64,000 nucleotides of DNA from Bog-473 sp963744225 (lineage in GTDB: Bacteria; Actinomycetota; Acidimicrobiia; Acidimicrobiales; RAAP-2): positions 868,001 through 932,000 of the forward strand of contig CAVUSV010000003.1 in assembly GCA_963744225.1 (NCBI GenBank), in the 5' to 3' direction. Under the pieces are notes generated by a model that worked only from the letters and a program-made list of their open reading frames with translations, was not told the DNA's origin and did no database searches. This document shows, piece by piece, positions 34,157 through 43,597 of the stretch (within the stretch, counting starts at the first letter, position 1; each line of letters opens with the position of its first letter). Position numbers and translations under genes: made by a program.

Positions 34157-34385
34157 GCACTTCTGCGGACGGCGCCGCTGGTGGCGTAGAGCCGGTTCCG
34201 CGATTCCCCTTCGTCCATAGCGCGTCGGCTTTGGGGCAATGTTTGGGGCAGATATTGCACAGAGCGAACAGGAGCCCCGCGTCAGCGGTCTGGAATCCCG
34301 CAGGTCACAGCGCTGGACACTGTTGGACGCGACTCCACAAACCCACTAGACACAATGACGTGATCATGACACGTGTGTCAGCTTC
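34157..34385. other. right junction: TGGGGCA repeats, candidate att and operator
   Basis: No gene is supported here. TTGGGGCA occurs twice at about 34,230-34,250, and an ATGGGGCA is found near 18,942 on the left side; these could be integrase arm sites. AATGACGTGA at 34354-34363 repeats the left edge. TGACAC-GT-GTGTCA at 34367-34380 is a small inverted repeat directly before the kinase start and may be an operator for a GntR-type regulator of the sugar genes. Confidence 0.4.
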
Positions 34386-35779
34386 GTGAACCCGCCCCTG
34401 TCCCCAGTCACAGTTGGAGTGGACGTCGGCACCACGTCGGTAAAGGCGGTCGCCGTGGACGAGGACGGCCAGGTCGTCGCTCGCAGCAGGGTGCCGCACA
34501 CGGTGGTGGCACCCGAGCCCGACATCCTGCGCCATGACGCCAAGCGGGCCTGGCGCGCCGGCCCCCGCAAGGCGTTCGCCGAGGTGAACGCCCAACTCGC
34601 CAGCGAGGGTAGAAATTGGCCGGCGTGGCGGTGGCCTCGATGGTCCCGTCCCTAACCGCGGTCAGTCGTCAAGGCGTGCCGGTGCTTCCGGGACTGCTCT
34701 ACGGCGACCGCGAAGGCCGCACCGCCTCAAATCCCGAGGGTGGGGTCCTCCTCCCGGGGACCATGCCCGACGCCGAGGGATTCTTGCGCTGGGCGTCCGC
34801 GTCGGTACCCGACGCGCGCGGCTATTGGCCCTGTCAGGCCGTGGCGACCTACGCGCTTTCCGGGCTGCCCGCAATCGACACAGGGGTCACCGCCGCGCTC
34901 GGCTCGCTGCATTCCCGCGGGCAGTGGAACGCCGACCTCCTGGGCTCGCTGGACGTCGCGACCTCGCAGATGGCCACCGTGGTCCCTATGGGCGAGGCGG
35001 CCGGCACGCTGCCGGGGAGCGACACCGTGGTTACCGGAGGCACCATCGACGCGCTGTGCGATCAGATCGTGGCAGGGGCCACCGAGCCGGGCGACGTGCT
35101 GGTTATCTTCGGTGCGACGCTCATCGTCTGGGCCGTCTGTGAGGAGTGGGTCGTGGCGCCGGGGCTCATCAGCTACCCCCACACGAAGCCCGAGCGGTTC
35201 CTTATCGGCGGACCGAGCAACGCCGGAGCGCTCTTCGTCGATTGGGCCCGACACCTCCTGCGCGACACCCCGCGTCCCGGTCCCGAACGCGAGCAGCTCG
35301 AACCGCGCCTCGGAGACCCGGGCCGGATTCCTGTCTGGTTGCCCTACGTGCGCGGCGAACGGACACCATTCGAGGACCACACTCTGCGCTCGAACCTCTA
35401 CGGGCTCGACATCAGCTCGGGGGCAGAGGCTCTGGAGCGCGCCGCGTACGAGGCCAGCGGTTTCGTCGTGCGGCGCATGCTCGACCGATCCGGTGTGAAG
35501 GCGGCCCGGATCGTCGCCAGCGGCGGGGGTTCACGTGTCACGGCGTGGATGGCCGCGGTAGCTGACGCGACGAACCTGCCCGTCGACGCGGTGGCCATCC
35601 CGGAGGGGGCAGCGCGGGGCGCGGCGTACTTCGCCCGGATGGCCGCGGGCCTGGAGACGTCGCTCAACGATTCGGAACGCTGGGCCGCCGTCGGGCGCCG
35701 GATCGAGCCCGACCCGGCATGGGTGCGCGCGGCCGAATCGCGCTATGCCAAATTCACCGAACTGGGCACTGGCGCGTAG
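34386..35779 (+). CDS. FGGY-family carbohydrate kinase, one frameshift
   Basis: The N-terminal frame reads VTVGVDVGTTSVKAVAVDED (the phosphate-1 loop of FGGY kinases) to about 34,615; the rest continues LAGVAVASMVPSLTAVSRQG, GVPVLPGLLYGDREGRTASN, VWLPYVRGERTPFEDHTLRS and the phosphate-2 region KAARIVASGGGSRVTAWMAA. Adding one A to AAA at 34,613 joins them into a 464-residue protein of exact codon length. FGGY kinases phosphorylate sugars or polyols. With the 2-hydroxyacid dehydrogenase, alcohol dehydrogenase and SDR it suggests a polyol or sugar-acid pathway. The GTG start has no strong binding site. Confidence 0.85.
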
Positions 35780-35790
35780 GGCGGCGCCGT

Positions 35791-37029
35791 CTACCCGTTG
35801 GGGGTGAATGCGACCTTCAACGCGCCGCTGCGCTCCTGGCGAGCAAGCGCCTTGAGGGCGGGCCACCACTCCTCGAGCCCGAAGCGGTGGGTCAGCATCG
35901 GTGTGATGTCGAGCCGGCCGTCGGCGACCAGCTGCAGATAGTGCGCGATGGCGTGCTGGCGCCTGCCCTCGAAGTCCTCGATGCCAAAGGCGTTCGATCC
36001 CGCGATGGTGATCTCCTTGAAGTAGATCGGGGTGGACTCCCACCGTTCGGGCGTCGCCACTCCGGTGTAGACCAGGCGCCCACGTTCGGCCAGCACCCGG
36101 ACACCAACTTCGAGCGTCTCGGCCTTGGCAATGGAGTCGTAGACCACGTCGATATGACCCGGATGGGTCACGGGCAGCCCGTCGAGCGGGGCGTGCAGGA
36201 CGGCACCGGACCACTCGGCCAGCTCCTCGACCAGTGCCAGCCGCGGTTCGTGGGCGAAGACGGCGGACGCGCCGAATTGCAGGGCCATCTTGCGCTGGGC
36301 CTCGAAGCGCGCCACCACACCAATTTCGACGCCGGGGTAGAGGGAGGTCAAGATCGCCACGCTGGTCAAGCCCAGTGCGCCCGCCCCGTAGACGAGGACG
36401 CGGCCGGAGGGAGGGGGCGGGTGGCGGACGATGGCGTGGAAAGAGACCGAGAACGGATCGGCCAGCACGGCGGCCTCATCGGAGATGCCCTCGGGGACCG
36501 GGATCAGCATGGAGTCGTGCGCGGCCAGCTGTTCGGCCCACGCTCCCGGCGCACCGGTGATGACGCCGACGTGGACGCCAGGGCCGAGGTCGCCTTTGGT
36601 GAAGCTCCAGCACAGGCTGAGGTCCCCGGTCTGACACGGCGGGCAGGGCGGGTCGATGCCGCGTGGCCCGCAGGTCAGCCACGGGTTGAGCACCACGCGC
36701 TGTCCGACATCGAGCCCGCGGGCCTCGGGTCCCAGCGCGACCACCTCGGCGACCACCTCGTGTCCGGGCACATGGGGGAGCGACGAAAACGCGGCCATTG
36801 GGTTGTCGATGTCGCCGGTGTTGAAGTCGCCGAGGACGAGCTTGGCATCGGAGCCACAGATGCCAGAGAGGATGGGACGGGTCACAACCCAGTCCGGGCG
36901 GACGAAGTGGGCGTCAGCGATCTGGTGCAGACCGAAGGGGATGCCGGCCAGTGCCGCCTCGACCTCGTCCTCAGGTGTGGGCCGGACCTCGTCTTTTGCC
37001 GGCGGCGCGCCAAAGAGGAGTGCCTTCAC
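35791..37029 (-). CDS. zinc-dependent alcohol dehydrogenase (MDR family)
   Basis: The 412-residue enzyme has the catalytic-zinc ligands in GICGSDAKL and PHVPGHEVVAEV, a structural-zinc Cys cluster (CGPRGIDPPCPPCQTGDLSL then C), and the NAD(P) loop VLVYGAGALGLTSVAILTSL. It is longer than the usual 340-370 residues because of an N-terminal extension and a long cofactor-domain loop. It would oxidise an alcohol or polyol. Its ATG overlaps the stop of the upstream SDR (ATGA), so the two form an operon. It converges with the FGGY kinase with 11 bp between. Confidence 0.9.
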   Translation of the reverse strand: MKALLFGAPPAKDEVRPTPEDEVEAALAGIPFGLHQIADAHFVRPDWVVTRPILSGICGSDAKLVLGDFNTGDIDNPMAAFSSLPHVPGHEVVAEVVALGPEARGLDVGQRVVLNPWLTCGPRGIDPPCPPCQTGDLSLCWSFTKGDLGPGVHVGVITGAPGAWAEQLAAHDSMLIPVPEGISDEAAVLADPFSVSFHAIVRHPPPPSGRVLVYGAGALGLTSVAILTSLYPGVEIGVVARFEAQRKMALQFGASAVFAHEPRLALVEELAEWSGAVLHAPLDGLPVTHPGHIDVVYDSIAKAETLEVGVRVLAERGRLVYTGVATPERWESTPIYFKEITIAGSNAFGIEDFEGRRQHAIAHYLQLVADGRLDITPMLTHRFGLEEWWPALKALARQERSGALKVAFTPNG

Positions 37030-37811
37030 GAGCCCGCACCTTCGGTGAGCGCACGCATTCCCACCATGAAGCCGTCGATGTCCGAGGTCTTCGCCTCAAT
37101 GACGGCCTTCATGTCGGGGAGGTAGTGCTCGAAGCGGTCGCTCTCAATGGCGTCCACGATGTCCCCGGCGATCGACTCGGGGGGTTCCTTCGGGCCGTCG
37201 TAGAGCGGCGCATCGTTGTCGGGCTGGTCCCAGATTTCGGTGTCGATGGCGCCCGGCAGGATCAACTTGACCGAGACACCTGTCCGGTCGAGATCGATCG
37301 CCATCGACTCGCTCCATCCGGCGAGAGCGAATTTCGAACCCGAATAGGCGGCCTCCGTTGTGATGCCGAGACGGCCACCCAGACTCGAGACGTTGACGAT
37401 CGTCCCGGAACCACGTTCGAGCATGCGGGGAAGGACGGCGAGCGAGATGGCGACCGGCGACAGGTAATTGATGCGCATCGTCCGTTCGACCTCGGCCATG
37501 TTCAGCTGCGTGACATGCCGCCTCATGGGGACTGCTGCGTTGTTGATGACCACATCGAGCCCGCCGTAGTGGTCCCAGATGGCGAGGGCCAGGTCCGCGG
37601 CGGCGGAGGGATCCGAGAGATCAGCCGCCCACCGTTCCGAGGCGGCTGACGTGGCGCGGCAGTCCGCCAGCACCTCGTCCAGTCGGTCGGCGCGCCGAGC
37701 GACGAGCGCCACAGTGTCGCCCCGGGTCGCCAGTTCGCGAGCGACAGCGGCGCCAATACCTGACGACGCGCCCGTCACCACCACTGTCCGTCCGTTCGCC
37801 GCAGGACCCAC
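37026..37811 (-). CDS. short-chain dehydrogenase/reductase
   Basis: From the GTG at 37,811 (GGGGGAGG upstream) the 261-residue protein has the classical SDR motifs: the cofactor loop VVVTGASSGIGAAVA, the DVVINNAAV motif, the catalytic Ser in GTIVNVSSLGG and the YxxxK pair in AAYSGSKFALAG. A PGAID-T segment follows. The product oxidises or reduces a carbonyl or hydroxyl group. It is translated ahead of, and coupled to, the zinc dehydrogenase. A longer frame upstream overlaps the tRNA-His region and is not credible. Confidence 0.92.
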   Translation of the reverse strand: MGPAANGRTVVVTGASSGIGAAVARELATRGDTVALVARRADRLDEVLADCRATSAASERWAADLSDPSAAADLALAIWDHYGGLDVVINNAAVPMRRHVTQLNMAEVERTMRINYLSPVAISLAVLPRMLERGSGTIVNVSSLGGRLGITTEAAYSGSKFALAGWSESMAIDLDRTGVSVKLILPGAIDTEIWDQPDNDAPLYDGPKEPPESIAGDIVDAIESDRFEHYLPDMKAVIEAKTSDIDGFMVGMRALTEGAGS

Positions 37812-37881
37812 TCTCGTACCTCCCCCAGCCGTGCTGTTTTTATCGACCGTCGGCCCCACTGGGGGCCGACAGCACGTTTCG

Positions 37882-37957
37882 GGGTGAGCGAGGGGTCTCG
37901 AACCCCCGACCTCCAGGACCACAACCTGGCGCTCTAACCAACTGAGCTACGCCCACC
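37882..37957 (-). tRNA. tRNA-His (GTG)
   Basis: The minus strand folds into a cloverleaf: acceptor GTGGGCG/CGCTCAC with an extra 5' G pairing C73, as in bacterial tRNA-His; D stem GCTC/GAGC; anticodon arm CAGG-TTGTGGT-CCTG with anticodon GTG; T arm GGGGG-TTCGAGA-CCCCT. CCA is not encoded. Confidence 0.95.
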
Positions 37958-38080
37958 GAGGGGCATAAGTGTGGCACACCCTCCCAGCCAGGTTCGGCAA
38001 GGGTTTACGAGGCCGCCGGTGCACCTTGCTGCATGTGCACGTCGATGCAGCGAGCATGTCAGGCTGTGATGGACCGGTCT

Positions 38081-38157
38081 GCCCCGGTGGCCGAGCGGAC
38101 TTAGGCAACGGACTTCTAATCCGTTTCACGCAGGTTCGAATCCTGCCCGGGGCGCCA
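38081..38157 (+). tRNA. tRNA-Arg (TCT)
   Basis: Acceptor GCCCCGG pairs with CCGGGGC; the anticodon arm ACGGA-CTTCTAA-TCCGT gives anticodon TCT; the T arm contains GCAGGTTCGAATCCTGC. The 3' CCA is encoded after discriminator G. It lies 58 bp before the FkbM methyltransferase gene. Confidence 0.95.
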
Positions 38158-38215
38158 AAATTTCGGGGCAAGCTCGCCAGGTGGACCCTGCGATTGCGGG
38201 TACCGTTGACCGAGC

Positions 38216-39247
38216 ATGGACCACCAGGACAACAGCTGGCGGCACACGGTCAAGAGCAAGCTCAAGCCGTTGCGCGATCGTCTGGTACACCGGCTGGGTG
38301 GCACGCTACCCGAGCGGGGCATCACCTACGAGGAGCTGGTGCACCTCCTCTATCCCACCTTGCCGGACGACCTGCGCCACGACGTCGATGAGGCAGCCGC
38401 TGGTGACCTGGCACAGGTGGCGACCATTCGCAAGATGCTTGGGACGATTGAGCACCAGGTTGCTCCGACGACCTTCTCCGTGCAGCTCACCGCGGAGGAC
38501 GCGGTGCGCTGCAGCGTCGGTGACGTGGAGCTCCTGTGCGACGCCGCTGACGCAGCGGTGACCCCGGGCCTTCGCTCGGGCCGGTACGAGCCCCATCTCG
38601 CCGCAGTCTTCGAGCGCTACTGCACCCCCGGGATGACGGTGGTAGATGTGGGCGCCAACCTGGGCTACTACTCACTGTTGGCCTCAAAGCACGTCGGGCC
38701 GTCGGGGCGCGTCATCGCCGTGGAACCGAATTCGGAGAATTGCCGCCTCCTGTTGTCGTCGTTGCGCCTGGGTGGAATCACCAACGTCGAGTTGATCCCT
38801 GTCGCCTGCGACCGCGCTACGGGGTGGGCCTATTATTCGACACATGTGGGGTCCAACGGCGGCCTGATCGACGACCGCGATCTTCTGGACCATCCGGGCG
38901 TGGTGGTCCCGACACTCCGTCTCGACGACATTGTCGACGGACCCGTCGGTTTCTTGAAGATGGACGTCGAGGGGGCGGAGGGCCGCGTCGTGGCCGGGGC
39001 CACGGGGCTCATCGAGCGGAACCGGCCGATCATCACCACGGAGCTCAAGGACGAGATGCTCCGTCGGGTATCAGGGATGTCGGTGGTCGACTACCTCGGC
39101 TACTTCGAGTCTCTTGGGTACACACCCTCCGTTCTGGAAAAGGCAACCGGCGCCGAGAAGCCCTATCCGTCAGTGGGGGCCCTGTTGGCCGACTGGGGCG
39201 ACGATGACGAGCTGCGCGACGTCCTGCTCGCCCCCGCCGCCCCCTGA
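38216..39247 (+). CDS. FkbM family methyltransferase
   Basis: The 343-residue protein has an N-terminal helical region and then a class I SAM-dependent methyltransferase: motif I TVVDVGANLGYYSLLASKHV with the G-x-N-x-G loop, the acidic VIAVEPNSENCRLL, and motif VGFLKMDVEGAEGRVVAG, the signature of FkbM enzymes. FkbM-type proteins O-methylate sugars, glycans or polyketides. The N-terminus carries no signal peptide. The target is unknown. It converges with, and slightly overlaps, the LOG-family gene. Confidence 0.9.
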   Translation: MDHQDNSWRHTVKSKLKPLRDRLVHRLGGTLPERGITYEELVHLLYPTLPDDLRHDVDEAAAGDLAQVATIRKMLGTIEHQVAPTTFSVQLTAEDAVRCSVGDVELLCDAADAAVTPGLRSGRYEPHLAAVFERYCTPGMTVVDVGANLGYYSLLASKHVGPSGRVIAVEPNSENCRLLLSSLRLGGITNVELIPVACDRATGWAYYSTHVGSNGGLIDDRDLLDHPGVVVPTLRLDDIVDGPVGFLKMDVEGAEGRVVAGATGLIERNRPIITTELKDEMLRRVSGMSVVDYLGYFESLGYTPSVLEKATGAEKPYPSVGALLADWGDDDELRDVLLAPAAP

Positions 39248-39830
39248 GGGTCTGGTGCGTGCGCGAACCCTGCTCCTCGTGCCGAGCCCGACGATGGCAT
39301 CGAGCAGCTCGTCGGCATCGTCCGCCACCACGAGATCCTCTTCCTGACGGGCCTTGATGAACCCCTGGTCCACCGCCGTGCCAAGGAAAGCCAGGAGGTT
39401 GTCGAAGAAGCCGTCGACGTTGAGGATGCCGCAACGCTTGTCGTGGAGGCCCAGCTGCGCCCAGGTGACGGCCTCCATGAATTCCTCGCAGGTGCCGAAC
39501 CCACCCGGCAGCATGACGAAGGCGTCGGACAGCTCGGACATCAGTGCCTTGCGTTCGTGCATCGTCGTCACAACGTGAAGGTCGTTCAGGGACGAGTGCG
39601 CGATTTCGTGGCCCGCCAGGGATTCGGTGATGACGCCGGTTGCCCGTCCGCCCGCGGCCAGGGTGGCGTCGGCGACGACGCCCATCAGGCCGACGGATGC
39701 GCCGCCATAGACGAGCCCGATGCCACGTTCGGCCAGTCCGCGCGCCGAACCGCGCCGCGGCCGCCGCGAAGGCCGGGTTGGCGCCGGGGCTCGAACCGCA
39801 AAACACGCACACCGTGCCCGGACCCGTCAC
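39170..39830 (-). CDS. LOG family (TIGR00730-type) phosphoribohydrolase, one frameshift
   Basis: The first frame from the GTG at 39,830 reads VTGPGTVCVFCGSSPGANPA to RFGA; after dropping one G at about 39,736 it continues RLAERGIGLVYGGASVGLMG and VVADATLAAGGRATGVITES, with the family motif FVMLPGGFGTCEEFMEAVTW. LOG proteins cleave nucleoside 5'-monophosphates at the N-glycosidic bond; the PGGxGTxxE motif binds the phosphate and holds the catalytic Glu. Corrected length is 219 residues with an unusual Arg/Gly-rich tail that overlaps the FkbM gene end by 78 bp. GTG overlaps the stop of the upstream transporter. Confidence 0.85.
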
Positions 39831-41307
39831 GCAGGGCTTCCCTCCGGGACCGGTACCTCCGGCCTGGGCGGTGGTGCGGGCCGGCGGCGCCGCACGATTG
39901 TCTCTGCTGCGTCGCTGTCGTGGATGGTGAGGGAGAAGGCGGCGGCCCCGAGCGCGAACAGTGCCGCCGTGAGGAAGGCGAGATGGTAGGCCGTCATGTC
40001 GGGATGCGAGGCGGCGGAACCGCCGGTGGCCTGAGTCGATCCCACCCCGATCAGCACGGTCGAGAGGATGGCGACGCCCGTCGCGCTTCCAAGCTGGCGC
40101 ATCGTGTTGAAGAACGTCGATGCACGCCCCATCGACTCTGGCGTGATCATGGCGAACGACGCGGCCTGGTTCGGCACCATCACCTGGGCCATCATCCATC
40201 CGAGTAGGAACATGAGGGCGCGGATGTACCAGAGATTTGTGGTCACGCTGATCTGAGTCAACAGCAGCGTCGACAGGGCGAGGCCGATCAGACCGCCCGT
40301 GATGTGACGTCGGGGGCCGATGCGCGGATAGATGAGACGACTGGCGAATTGCGCGCCGATCATGACGCCGAAAGCCTCGGGAAACGTGGAGAGACCCGAC
40401 TGCAGGGCCGACAGGCCCACGCGCGTCCTGGAAGTAGAGCGGGATCGAGATAGAGCGTCCCGAGGAACGCCGCCGCGGCCAGGAACATGACGACAGTTGG
40501 TGGAGCGGAACAGTCGACCCGAGAGCAAGCGGAGGTCGACCATGGGTCGCGCGGTTCGCAGCTCCACCACGGACGAAGGCGGCGAGCAGGACGGTGCCCG
40601 ACCAAGCAGCGACGATGACGACCGCGGTGACGACCAGACTTGAGTGGGCCCTCCGACACGCCGTACATGAGCAGGCCCAGACCGGCGCCTCCGAGCAGGA
40701 ACCCGGGCATGTCGAACCGGCCGGCATCGATCGCGCCCGGTGCGCTCGAGGTAGAGCGCGCCGAAGACCACCGCGGCAATCCCGATGCGGGAGGTTGACG
40801 AAGAAGACCCATCGCCACGAGAGGTCCGTGACCAGGAAGCCCCCGACCACCGGGCCGAGAGCGGGGGCCATCGTGGTTGGGACCGTCAGGATGCTGGCCG
40901 CCCGGACGCGCTCCGACGGTGGGAAGACCCGGTAGAGCATGGCCATGCCGACTGGTGCCATCATCCCGCCGCCCGCGCCTTGGATAACCCGGAACGCGAC
41001 GAGCTGGGTCATGTTCTGGGCCAAGCCGCAGAGGACCGAGCCGAACGTGAAGACGATGATGGCGGCGATGAGCACCCGCTTGCCACCGAAGCGATCTCCG
41101 AGCCATCCCGATGCGGGGATGAAGACAGCGAGGCTGACCAGATACGCGATCACGACGCCGTCCACGGCCGTCGGGAGCGATGTGGAAGTCGCGACCGATG
41201 GTCGGGAGGGCCACGTTCACGATCGTGATGTCCATGATGTTCATGAACATCGCGGACACGAACACGGCGCCGACAGCGATCTTCTGATTCAAGCGGAGTA
41301 CGGCCAT
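39827..41307 (-). pseudogene. DHA2-type MFS transporter, several frameshifts
   Basis: Fragments in three frames reconstruct an EmrB/QacA-like 14-helix drug-proton antiporter: MAVLRLNQKIAVGAVFVSAM and NIMDITIVNVALPTIGRDFH at the start, VVIAYLVSLAVFIPASGWLG with LGDRFGGKRVLIAAI (motif A), FRVIQGAGGGMMAPVGMAML, and a C-terminal run from SALQSGLSTFPEAFGVMIGA to ATGVAILSTVLIGVGSTQAT. Frame changes lie near 41,195, 40,780, 40,735, 40,650, 40,580, 40,545, 40,480 and 40,420. Conserved motifs are preserved between breaks. The gene is upstream of and overlaps the LOG gene. Confidence 0.75.
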
Positions 41308-41568
41308 ATCCAATTCTCGTTTGACAACGGGTGAGCGTGCTTCACACGCTCCGGGTGAAATGCCTGCCAGGTGCAGCTGAGATGGAGCGGACGGAGCTGG
41401 TCGCGCGTGCCACCCCGGCTCGGGTCCGCCCTGGACCCTATGCGCTCCGGAGTGAGCGACTCACACGGTTTCATGTCTGCACACCGACTGCGGCGGGGCG
41501 CCGCCTGTTGTCCCGCGTGAGCGCCTACCCTGGCGCAGGTTCTCGCGGACGCACTCGAGGAATCGCCA

Positions 41569-42758
41569 TGGGGACGGTGGGGATGGTGACGAACAGCCGT
41601 GTGCCGCGTGCGGGCCGCGGCGCTCTGGCCGGCCATCGTCCCCCTGGTCTTGGCCGTGGGCTTCTTCCGGCGCCGGCCGCCCGCCGGCGCGGCGTCGCGG
41701 GCGCTCGCTGCCGCGTCGAGCACGGTGTGGCTGTGCCGACCGGGCCGGGCCGACGACCCCTGCACGTTCAGCACCGCACGCGACCAGCGTGACGGCGACG
41801 GGCGCGACGAGGCCGTCGAAACGCCGGTCTCGGCCCGACGGCCCATAACTTCGACTGCTTCTACGTGTACCCGACGTCGTCGACCGAGCCGGAGAACAAC
41901 GCCGACCTGACCGATCCAATCTGCCGAGCGGCAGGATGCAGTGGCGCAGGCGTCGCGCTTCTCGCAGGTGTGCGACGTGTGGGCGCCGATGTACCGCCAG
42001 GCCACGCGTGGCCGCGCTTGCGAAGCCGGTGCGGCCGTCGAGCCGGCAGTGATCGCCACCGCCTACGACAGCCTGCTGTCGGCCTGGAAGGACTATCTCG
42101 CCCACGACAATCACGGCCGGCCCGTCGTCTTCATCGGGCACTCGCAGGGCGCCGCCATGCTGATCAAGCTGCTGCAGTCCCAGGTTGATCCGTCGCCGAA
42201 CGCTGCGCAAGCGGATGGTGTCGGCCATCATCTTGGGTGGCAACGTCCAGGTTCCCGACGGTCGTGACGTCGGCGGGAGCTTCCGCGACATCCCCACGTG
42301 CCAGTCGGCGGCGCAGACAGGGTGCGTCATCGCCTATTCGACCTTCGGTTCGACCCCGCCCACTGGCGCGTTCTTCGCCCGGCCGGGGCAGGGCGTCAGC
42401 CTTCAGTCCGGCCAGACGGCACACGCAGGCCAACAGGTGGCCTGCGTCAACCCGGTGACCTTCTCGGCACGAGCCGGCGACGTCTCCAGCCCTACTTCAT
42501 CAGCGCCGCCTCCACCGTGCCACGAGGTCTCGGTGCCGACGCCCTGGGTGACGTACCCCGACCTCTACACGGCACAATGCGAGCAGAGTGGAGGCGCCTC
42601 CTGGTTGCAGGTCACGCCGACGGCCACCCCTGGGGAGCCCCGGCCCACGGTCTCTGCCGTGCTCGGACCCCTCTGGGGCTACCACCTCGAAGACGTGAAC
42701 CTTGGCGCTCGGGAACCTCGTGGCTGATGTGGCACGCCAGGAAGCGGCCTATCGCTGA
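41569..42758 (+). pseudogene. DUF3089 alpha/beta-hydrolase-like protein, several frameshifts
   Basis: A hydrophobic N-terminal segment (ALWPAIVPLVLAVGFF) and TVWLCRPGRADDPC begin the protein. Other frames give DCFYVYPTSSTEPENNADLT, VCDVWAPMYRQATRG, TAYDSLLSAWKDYLAHDNHG, the nucleophile elbow PVVFIGHSQGAAMLIKLL with G-H-S-Q-G, and AIILGGNVQVPDGRDVGGSF, ending GYHLEDVNLALG-like. This order matches DUF3089, a secreted or membrane-anchored lipase-like family. Breaks are near 41,630, 41,800, 41,850, 41,925, 42,205, 42,480 and 42,705. Catalytic residues are intact. Confidence 0.7.
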
Positions 42759-42817
42759 CCGCATCCTCAGCGGAGCGACCCTGGGAAAGCTGAGGGCAGC
42801 CGTCCTAGACTCCGGCG

Positions 42818-43597
42818 ATGGTCAAAGTCGTCGCCGTCGCCAACCAGAAGGGCGGCGTGGCCAAGACGACGACGGTGCAGTCGCTCGGCGTGGCCATGGC
42901 GCAACAGGGACGCCGTGTCCTGGTGGTGGACCTCGATCCGCAGGCGTGCCTCACCTTCTCGCTGGGCTTCGATCCCGACGACGTCGGACCCTCGCTGCAC
43001 GACGTGCTCGTGCGGCGGTCGCGGCTCGCCGAGGTCGTGCGCCCCGTACCCGGCGTCGACGGCCTCTTCCTGGTGCCGGCGACGATCGACCTCGCCGGGG
43101 CGGAGGTGCATCTTCTCAGCCGCACTGGGCGCGAGCACGTCCTGGCCCGGGCTCTGGACCCGGTCCTGGCCGAGTACGACGCGGTGCTGATCGACTGCCC
43201 GCCGTCTCTGGGCGTGCTCACCATCAACGGGCTGACCGCCGCCGAGGCGGTCATCGTGCCCCTGCAGTGCGAGGCGCTCAGCCACCGCGGCGTCGGCCAA
43301 CTGCTCGAGACCATCGAGGACGTCCGCCAGTTTGCCAACGAGAAGCTCCGGGTGCTCGGCGTGATTCCCACCATGTTCGACGGACGGACAACACACTCTC
43401 GCCAGGTCCTCTCCGAGGTGGGAGATCGGTACGGTCTGCCGCTGTTCGAGCCGCCCGTGCCGAAATCGGTGCGATTCGCCGAGGCCCCAGGCCTTGGGCA
43501 GTCGGTCTTGCAGCACGCACCTGCGTCCGCTGGCGCGGTGGCGTACCGGACGCTCTCGACGTCGCGTCTACGACGCCATGCAGATCACCTGAGGTGA
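42818..43597 (+). CDS. ParA-family ATPase
   Basis: The 259-residue protein has the deviant Walker A VANQKGGVAKTTTVQSLGVA with the signature Lys near residue 11, the Walker A' VLVVDLDPQACLTFSLGF, Walker B AVLIDCPPSLGVLTINGL and the VIVPLQCEALSHRGVGQLL segment. ParA/Soj proteins move DNA or protein cargo. The last dozen residues look out of phase: in a neighbouring frame the end would read RRVYDAMQIT, more family-like, so a single indel near 43,565 is possible. No ParB gene is beside it; instead a small zinc-ribbon gene overlaps its stop (GTGA). Confidence 0.9.
   Translation: MVKVVAVANQKGGVAKTTTVQSLGVAMAQQGRRVLVVDLDPQACLTFSLGFDPDDVGPSLHDVLVRRSRLAEVVRPVPGVDGLFLVPATIDLAGAEVHLLSRTGREHVLARALDPVLAEYDAVLIDCPPSLGVLTINGLTAAEAVIVPLQCEALSHRGVGQLLETIEDVRQFANEKLRVLGVIPTMFDGRTTHSRQVLSEVGDRYGLPLFEPPVPKSVRFAEAPGLGQSVLQHAPASAGAVAYRTLSTSRLRRHADHLR

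Larger units (their letters stand above)
18873..34363. mobile_element. integrated phage-like or satellite element, about 15.5 kb
   Basis: The stretch between the 2-hydroxyacid dehydrogenase and the FGGY kinase has a different character from its flanks: a tyrosine integrase at the left end, short densely packed genes, HicAB, excisionase-like HTH proteins, a RepA-like ATPase, an HNH protein, a tape-measure protein, a divergent regulator pair with an operator, WhiB and a small basic protein at the right end. AATGACGTGA occurs at both proposed edges. I find no large terminase, portal, capsid or lysin gene. It is either a prophage remnant or a satellite that depends on a helper phage. The exact borders are inferred. 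Confidence 0.75.

Noticed and set aside
34157..34320. Integration into a tRNA gene
   Set aside because: No tRNA fragment is present at either edge; the nearest tRNAs are at 37.9 and 38.1 kb and are intact.
37812..37922. N-terminal extension of the SDR upstream of 37,811
   Set aside because: The extra residues run into the tRNA-His gene, and a strong binding site precedes the GTG at 37,811.
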